The position numbers and the translations under genes are program-made. A DNA stretch of 64,000 nucleotides, taken from positions 24,686,622 to 24,750,621 of the forward strand of contig OV121093.1 of assembly GCA_921293015.1 (NCBI GenBank). Direction: 5' to 3'. Source of the stretch: Phorcus lineatus (lineage: Eukaryota; Mollusca; Gastropoda; Trochida; Trochidae). Position 1 is the first letter of the stretch; every line of letters begins with the position of its first letter. Of the stretch, positions 51,301-60,300 are shown piece by piece. The notes under the pieces are model-generated. The model did not search any database and was not told where the DNA came from. It saw nothing but the letters and a program-made list of their open reading frames with translations.

Positions 51301-54300
51301 ATGACCTCAGCACCTGGCACATTTCTAATAGTTAATACACAAGGCAATGATTAGTTATCTAAACTATCTTCACACATGATCAAAAGCCTTTATTGAAACT
51401 TGACGAAGCTAATTAGGTTTGTCAATACACGTGACACATGACAATATATTAACAAATCTGTATTACTAAAGATCTTATTTCATACTGCAATGTTTATCAA
51501 TATCAAATAGGTCATAAATTATCCACTGTAAGGCTACATAAAATGGTAAATGTTTCTCCGGGGCAGCTTTATGACTTTAATTTTACTTTTTGTTGCTTCT
51601 AAAATGACGCTGTAGCAAGAAATTTAATTTTTCATAAATGTTATAACCAAAACTGAAGTGTCAACATACAAACATAAGTGACTTGCCCATATTTTTGTAT
51701 GTATCCTTAGAGTAATCAGCACAACAACAAAAAAAATATCCCAAAACTAGTAATGTAACAAACTACAAACCTGTCACTGTGTATCATTTACAGATCTATA
51801 TATATATATATATATAAGAAAGAGTAAACATCGGATGGTTCTGACTGGATCAATCTTCTTTAATACGATACGATGAATTCATTTCGACCAGTGTATCGGT
51901 CTTTTCAAGTATGTTTGACAAATAAAGTATACACATATTTATAGAAGGAACAAGACAATAAATTCATACATTCATATATGTGAATGGGTAATTGGTTAAT
52001 CAGTCATTCGTTGCCAATCACGTAATAATAGCCTCAGGCACCCCTAATTGGGTGTGACTCGAACACAATGGGGTTGTTCAGGGTTGGTGATTCTGCAATG
52101 TTGCATTAATCACTGATGGGACCGAGAAGTGCAATTAAACACTCATAATCCAATATATCACAATAGTAATCGCTTCCTTATGTGAGCTAACAGTTCAATG
52201 ATGGAGAAAACTTGTTGATAAAAAATGTCTCTTTTGTTTCAAGAGTAATGGTTGTATTTTCTGACTTTGTATAAACTTTGTAGAAAGGAAAGATAGCAAA
52301 ATTTCCATTATTGCAATTCGCAATGTGTTTGCTTATCTTCAGATGGCGGAGGTTAGGGTCATTAATTTGTTGTTTGTGAACCCGGACTCGTGCTTGTAGA
52401 TTACTAGTTTGCCCTATGTATGTTAGTTTGCATTTTGGGCAGAGAATTGCATAAATTACATTTTTTGATCTGCAATTCATTGTGTGCTTAACTTGAAAGG
52501 ATTCCCCTTTCTCAAATTTGAAGTTTTTGCCTTCCATAATGATAGGGCAGGTACCGCATCTTTTATCCTGGCATTTAGTAACTTCAGCTTCAGTGTTATG
52601 ATTACTGAATTTTGCTCTAGTCAGTAACCTTTTCAAGTTATTTGGTTGCCTTTTGCTTTTAATTATGGTATGTTTTTCAAGCATATCTTTTAGCTTTTTA
52701 TCTTGGGTTAAGAGACTTAAGTTATTCTGAATTATAGGGAACATATTTGGATTGTTTGGATTGTGGGTACTAACAAATGTTATAGTACGTTTTTGTTCTA
52801 ATTTTTCTTTTGGTTTTCGCAATTCCAATATGGTGTGGTTGGTTGCCTTTTCAATACCTTTGTCAATCATATTTTTGGGGAAGGCCCGTTTTTGCAGAGC
52901 ATCTTTTAATTCTTCTAACCTTTTTTGCCGTAACCTCTCATCCTTAATTATGGTGCATATGCGCCGTGCTAAGCAATAAGGTAGATTTGTTTTGACATGC
53001 CTTTCATGTGAACTCTTGAAATGAAGATAAAGCTGTGAGTCAGTGGGTTTATGGTAAATATCAGTCAATAGTTTAGTCCCTTCCTTTATGATTAGGATAT
53101 CTAAAAACGGGAGCTCGTTATGGTTTGTTTCAAATGTGAATTTTATGTTTGGATGCATGTCCTGCAGTATATTGAAGATGTCTAGAATGTCTCCCTTAGA
53201 TGTTTGCCATAATAAAAAACAGTCATCTAGGTATCGTTTCCATTTGGATATGAAATCTGTTGTGAATTCATCCCCATATATGTCTTTTAGTTGTAGATAC
53301 AATTTTTCCTCTAGGTAGCCTAAAACTAAATTTGCATAAACAGGTGCGAATTTTGTTCCCATAGCTGTGCCTAAAATTTGTAAAAAAGGGATATCATTAA
53401 ACTGGAAGGAGTTGTTTTCCAAGATAAATTTAGTTGATTCAATGATAAATACTTTATCAAATCTACCGTTAAGATTTTCAGGGTGTTTATCAATCCAGTA
53501 TTCGAGTGCTTCTATACCAAGATCATGAGGGATATTGCTGTAAAGGGATGTAACATCAAAGCTTACCAACTGTGTATCATCCGGCGTATGATCCGGAATA
53601 TAATTGAGAAAGTCCAAATCGTCTCGAACATAACTTTTGATATTTTGTAGGAAGGGCTGGAGAATGATATCAATGAAATTGCTTAACCTGTGTGTCGGAC
53701 AGGCTGGTCCAGCTACTATGGGTCGAAACTTTAAATCAACAGGTCTGAGGATTTGAACATATTCTGAGTTTTGAAGTTGAATTTGTGTTTTTATAATTTC
53801 AGACTTGTGGATTTTAGGAAGACCATAGAAATTACTTGTTATAGAAGCACTCGAATACTGGATTGATAAACACCCTGAAAATCTTAACGGTAGATTTGAT
53901 AAAGTATTTATCATTGAATCAACTAAATTTATCTTGGAAAACAACTCCTTCCAGTTTAATGATATCCCTTTTTTACAAATTTTAGGCACAGCTATGGGAA
54001 CAAAATTCGCACCTGTTTATGCAAATTTAGTTTTAGGCTACCTAGAGGAAAAATTGTATCTACAACTAAAAGACATATATGGGGATGAATTCACAACAGA
54101 TTTCATATCCAAATGGAAACGATACCTAGATGACTGTTTTTTATTATGGCAAACATCTAAGGGAGACATTCTAGACATCTTCAATATACTGCAGGACATG
54201 CATCCAAACATAAAATTCACATTTGAAACAAACCATAACGAGCTCCCGTTTTTAGATATCCTAATCATAAAGGAAGGGACTAAACTATTGACTGATATTT

Positions 54301-57300
54301 ACCATAAACCCACTGACTCACAGCTTTATCTTCATTTCAAGAGTTCACATGAAAGGCATGTCAAAACAAATCTACCTTATTGCTTAGCACGGCGCATATG
54401 CACCATAATTAAGGATGAGAGGTTACGGCAAAAAAGGTTAGAAGAATTAAAAGATGCTCTGCAAAAACGGGCCTTCCCCAAAAATATGATTGACAAAGGT
54501 ATTGAAAAGGCAACCAACCACACCATATTGGAATTGCGAAAACCAAAAGAAAAATTAGAACAAAAACGTACTATAACATTTGTTAGTACCCACAATCCAA
54601 ACAATCCAAATATGTTCCCTATAATTCAGAATAACTTAAGTCTCTTAACCCAAGATAAAAAGCTAAAAGATATGCTTGAAAAACATACCATAATTAAAAG
54701 CAAAAGGCAACCAAATAACTTGAAAAGGTTACTGACTAGAGCAAAATTCAGTAATCATAACACTGAAGCTGAAGTTACTAAATGCCAGGATAAAAGATGC
54801 GGTACCTGCCCTATCATTATGGAAGGCAAAAACTTCAAATTTGAGAAAGGGGAATCCTTTCAAGTTAAGCACACAATGAATTGCAGATCAAAAAATGTAA
54901 TTTATGCAATTCTCTGCCCAAAATGCAAACTAACATACATAGGGCAAACTAGTAATCTACAAGCACGAGTCCGGGTTCACAAACAACAAATTAATGACCC
55001 TAACCTCCGCCATCTGAAGATAAGCAAACACATTGCGAATTGCAATAATGGAAATTTTGCTATCTTTCCTTTCTACAAAGTTTATACAAAGTCAGAAAAT
55101 ACAACCATTACTCTTGAAACAAAAGAGACATTTTTTATCAACAAGTTTTCTCCATCATTGAACTGTTAGCTCACATAAGGAAGCGATTACTATTGTGATA
55201 TATTGGATTATGAGTGTTTAATTGCACTTCTCGGTCCCATCAGTGATTAATGCAACATTGCAGAATCACCAACCCTGAACAACCCCATTGTGTTCGAGTC
55301 ACACCCAATTAGGGGTGCCTGAGGCTATTATTACGTGATTGGCAACGAATGACTGATTAACCAATTACCCATTCACATATATGAATGTATGAATTTATTG
55401 TCTTGTTCCTTCTATAAATATGTGTATACTTTATTTGTCAAACATACTTGAAAAGACCGATACACTGGTCGAAATGAATTCATCGTATCGTATTAAAGAA
55501 GATTGATCCAGTCAGAACCATCCGATGTTTACTCTTTCTTATATATAACTTTCCTTCACGTGAGAAACCTACTCTCCTTTTTTAAATATATATATATATA
55601 TATATATATAGAAAAACACATTTGTTGAAGAAAACCAAGATGATTTATTCACAAGTACTTTCGACCATAAGGTCTCATCAGGTGAATGACGTTGAGTCGG
55701 TTATGACGTCATGATTAACAATTATGACGTCACAATACATTGCATAGATACATATGTTGCGTAGATACATTACATACATATAGACTGCATGCTACATATG
55801 TAGCGCATTACAAAACATACTTGCAAATGGACATTGAATTGAAGAATATTAGATTAAAGTTTTGAATTAAGCTTTGGCTTAAGTTTATTAATGAATAATA
55901 ATTCCTTTTCCGCCAAGCAATTAGATTCAGTGGAATCATATATATATATGCACCTTATTTCATTATAGTCTCCAACATGTTGAAATAACTATTTAGTTCA
56001 ACCCGATTAATTTTTCAACCCCATATGCAATCAAATACTAAAAATTCAAACAATTGTTAGGGTTTGAATTAATAATTTCTGCGACTAATCTAAAGAGACA
56101 TAAATTCATACTGCAGATAAAAACTCAACATTCCTCTGCAAAATCATCAATTATAGTCAACTCCCCCAAAAGTTTCATGATTATTTATCCCACCTCCCCC
56201 TGAATAGAATTTTGAATTAGCTTATCTTTCAAATTCCTTACCCTCTTTCGTTCCCTCTTCTCAAAGTATTCCGTCCGTTTTCTCTTCCGATATGGTTGAC
56301 TGTCATATCTCGCTGGGCCTGTTATCATCTTTATCTGTTTATTAACTGTTGGCACGGCATTTTTGACGAGTATTTTCCTTTGTGGGGCAAGTTCAAAGTC
56401 TGTTTTGAAATCGTAGGAAAGATCATAACAGTCCTCTGTGAAATGATCGGAGCAGATGACAGGCCTGTCATTGGGACTCCACTTCGCTCTTTTCTGACTA
56501 ACAAACTTTGTCCAATTCGCGAATTGGACAGGATCCTTCGTAAACCGATGCAGTTGAATGTCTCTTGATATCTTATTAGTACAGTTGGCAGCAACGCAGG
56601 AAGAAGGCATGTCTCTTTCGCAATTAAAACGTAGACGAATGCGACCCATATCTGCATTGATATATACTTGTTTACAAACAAACGCGGAGCGAGTCCTGTC
56701 TATGACGTCACGTCCGCTGAAGGAGAGCTCAGGCCACTCTAGGGACTTTTTTAATTGGGCTTTCGAGGCGGCCAATTTCTACGCACTTTGAACCGTTATA
56801 TCTTTTTAATTTAAGGAAGCATCGAAACTCTGTTTGGTGTTTTATTTACTTGATTATAATATTACTGCACAGATCATACAGCTAGAGGTTATCCAAGAGA
56901 TTACTCCACAGGTCATACAGCTAGATGTTGTTCAAGTGATTACTCCACAGGTCATACAGCTAGATGTTGTCCAAGAGATTACTCCACAGGTCATACATCT
57001 AGATGTCGTCCAAGAGATTACTCCACAGGTCATACAGCTAGATGTTGTCCAAGAGATTACTCCACAGGTCATACATCTAGATGTCGTCCAAGAGATTACT
57101 CCACAGGTCATACAGCTAGATGTTGTCCAAGAGATTACTCCACAGGTCATACACCTAGTTGTCGTTCGTGAGCTAACTACACAGGTCATACAGCTAGGTG
57201 TCGACCACTATATTACGCCAGAGGCCACCCAAATGGTGGTCATCCTTTGTATTCCAGATTTTTCTATGATTTCAAGGACAACGTCACTAATAGTATAGTC

Positions 57301-60300
57301 TTTGATTGTATATGTTGTGGTAGCTCTGGTAAGCGCCTCTAACAAATCTATCTTTTCTCAGTGATATGACTTCAGTATTTTCTGTTCTTTATTATTTAAC
57401 AAATTGATAAAGTTCTGTCTTACATGGTTGCTCAAAGATTCTGGTTTCTACATGTTCTAACTCTTGTGTTTGCATCAATGTTTTATCAACTGGATCACGC
57501 TGTATCTTCATTTCTTACTTGACTATAATCTTGATTTTATGTTTATCATTGTTATTAAATCAGGCACTGCCAATGTTCTGCGACCCGGTCTTACTACCTA
57601 CTTTTAAATAATATTTTAAAACAATTCATTATTTTCTATCAACAGGTCTTGGTCTTGGCTCTGCCTTAGTCTCCATCTCATACGGGTCCTACACCTCGGC
57701 CTACTTCTCCTGGTACGCCTACTACCTCTTCTACTCCTTCTTTCGTGTGCTCCCCTGGTCCACGTGTGACAATCCCTGGAACACTGAACACTGCTTCACC
57801 TCTCTCAGCAGCCGTTCGGCTAGTATCGAGAACACAACTTTCCTCAACTTTACTGGATACAATTACACCCAAGGTGGCTTTCTGGTCGACACAGGCTTCA
57901 GTAACATTACTGGCAACAACGTTAGTCAAGATGACGTCCTGAAAATATCTTCAAATCACGTGAATAATGGATCGTATTTGGCTTTCTTCAACAACAGTGA
58001 GAAGGCTAGCGCTGCAGACGAATTTTGGAGGTAGGGGAAACTGACCGAGGTTCAGACAGTGTAATGATTCAAATAATTTGTAAGACTGAATAATTTATAA
58101 TTATCTGAAGAAAGTTATTATCAGCAAACAAACTTATCAACATTTGAATATTTTATTTATTTATTTCTCAATATGTATAATCATTTCTAAATAAACCGAG
58201 AATAACGTTTTTTATTTTCATATATCAATTCGACCGAGGTTCGGACACTTCTGCCCTAACTTCATGCGTCCCTGGCTTAAAATATTTATCAAACAGGTTT
58301 CAGGCATCTCAGTGAGAAGTCGATGTAAAATAATATTATAGTTTTTTCGGACACATACATTAATTTGTTATTGATTCAAAGCATGTTTGCCCGTTTTAAA
58401 TTATCGAAATCTACAACAAGCGTCGTTACAGAATAGAGACGTCACAATCACATTTGTAGGCATTCGACGTAAATACGCCGTTAGCGCTGTGACGTATGTT
58501 AGAATAAATCATTACTTTTACGTGTTAGTCGTATATTTATTCATGTTCACTCAAGTTTTGTTTAAATTTGAAGTGTCCGAACCATGGTCATAACTAAGGT
58601 AGGTACCTCTAAAAACCTATTAAAAACGTTACCAACACTTAAAAGTTTATAAAAAGAAATGATTAAAATAAGATATTATCTTTGTAAATGTGAAATATAG
58701 TCAAAGTGATCAATGTTGGTTTATGTCTGCCACATTTTGCATGGGTTTTCTTAGTTGAGTAGCAGAGTAGCATTTTGTTGTATAATGATCACCTTGTGAG
58801 TGAATATCTAGACCCTAGATTCTACATGTAGAACATGAATTAGAAATTTTAAAATCAGACAATTCCTCAGTTTGATTTCATGTTAAGGAGTTGATTAGAC
58901 TGAATTTCTTCCATCAAATCCGACTCACAAAGTCGAAAGAGGACATACCAAATTGATTCAAACAAACCTATCGTACGTTTCAAGAATAAAACCCGTTTAT
59001 AACACAATAAATTAATTGACTAATAAAAACCAAATGGCCCAAAAAGTACTTAAATTGTCTATGCAGAAGTTTTAGGCGTTTTGTGATGTTCCCTGCAATA
59101 GTTCAACAGTAAATGATATTAATGAAGTTCTCTACAAAACTGTATCCATAATATATTCACATCACTTCAAAATGTGATTATATCATATTGGCTACCTACA
59201 GCTACTTCCTTTACATTTGTTTAACTTAAACAAAGCTTTTTAACAAAATATTAAAAAAATTTCTATCACCTCTGTGGTTAAAAGGTCCGTGAAATCAGCT
59301 GCGTTTTGCAGGTTGTATTTCCTAGTTTGTCCTTTTCCCCTACGGCGGTCTCAGGACAAAGCTCATCTTACTCTTCCTTATATTGCGTTAGTGGGGGAAG
59401 AAGAAAAAAAGGCTAAGATGCATTGCAGCCGTGAGAAGCTACATGTCTGTAGATAATGACTTACGAGAGTCAGTCAATTCTAGCGTCCCAGTCTAACTCT
59501 GCACTTTCCCGACCTGTTTTCAATCAAAATGACGGCTAATCTGTATCAGGATCGACTTCTTCGTTCTACTCCAATGCGAGTCTGACAATCAGACCCAAAA
59601 GGGACCAAAAACCAAATGGTGAATTGCACACACATGAAGGTTTTGAACTCCTGCTATACCATACAACTGCCATATTTTCGACTCATTACCTTTGCTTCAG
59701 TCATTCGGTTCCCATAAGTAGTATAGTGCCTCTTGACCTCCAGGATGCTCCTCTGCACATTCCGGCCCGCAGTAAATTCTGTTTTGTTCTTCAATACAAG
59801 GTCCCACATCTTCAGATATCCTCTTCCCTTTGGCTTTTCACAAGAAAGACCAAACCGCTCCAGCAGTATCTGCATGTTTGTCAGAAAACTAGGCGGTGAT
59901 GGTCGTCCTACTTTCTTGTTCGTTCATTGTTTGATCGCGTTAATTTTCGGGTACACCAATAAACACTGGGTTTTTTCCCCCAGCGTTTGTTTTTACTTTA
60001 CATTTTAATTAGGGCAATCTTATGGTAACAGTTCTCTGTTTCTTACCATACCGCGTTCTCGTTCTGGGCTGTCCTTCACATTGTCCGCATCGGAGTGCTC
60101 AATTCAAGAAACAGAATTTTTTTCTTTGCTTGCGCTCCGATGGCTTAGCTTCCCCTATTGTACTGCTCAAACCGGCGCTCTAGCGTGGCAGGCTTAGGGC
60201 TCAAAGCCACCCATCTCTGTGGTCCATACAACTGTGCAACCCATCTCCTTGCTTTTACATTCTAGGCAATGTTGCTTTTAATAAAAACTGATAATTTTTT

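Noticed and set aside
52752..53318. Plus-strand ORFs of 75-76 codons inside Penelope copy 1 (mirrored in copy 2)
   Set aside because: Antisense shadows of the RT frame.
56611..56775. N-terminal 55-residue extension of the THAP ORF
   Set aside because: THAP domains begin at the protein start, and the extension shows no homology.
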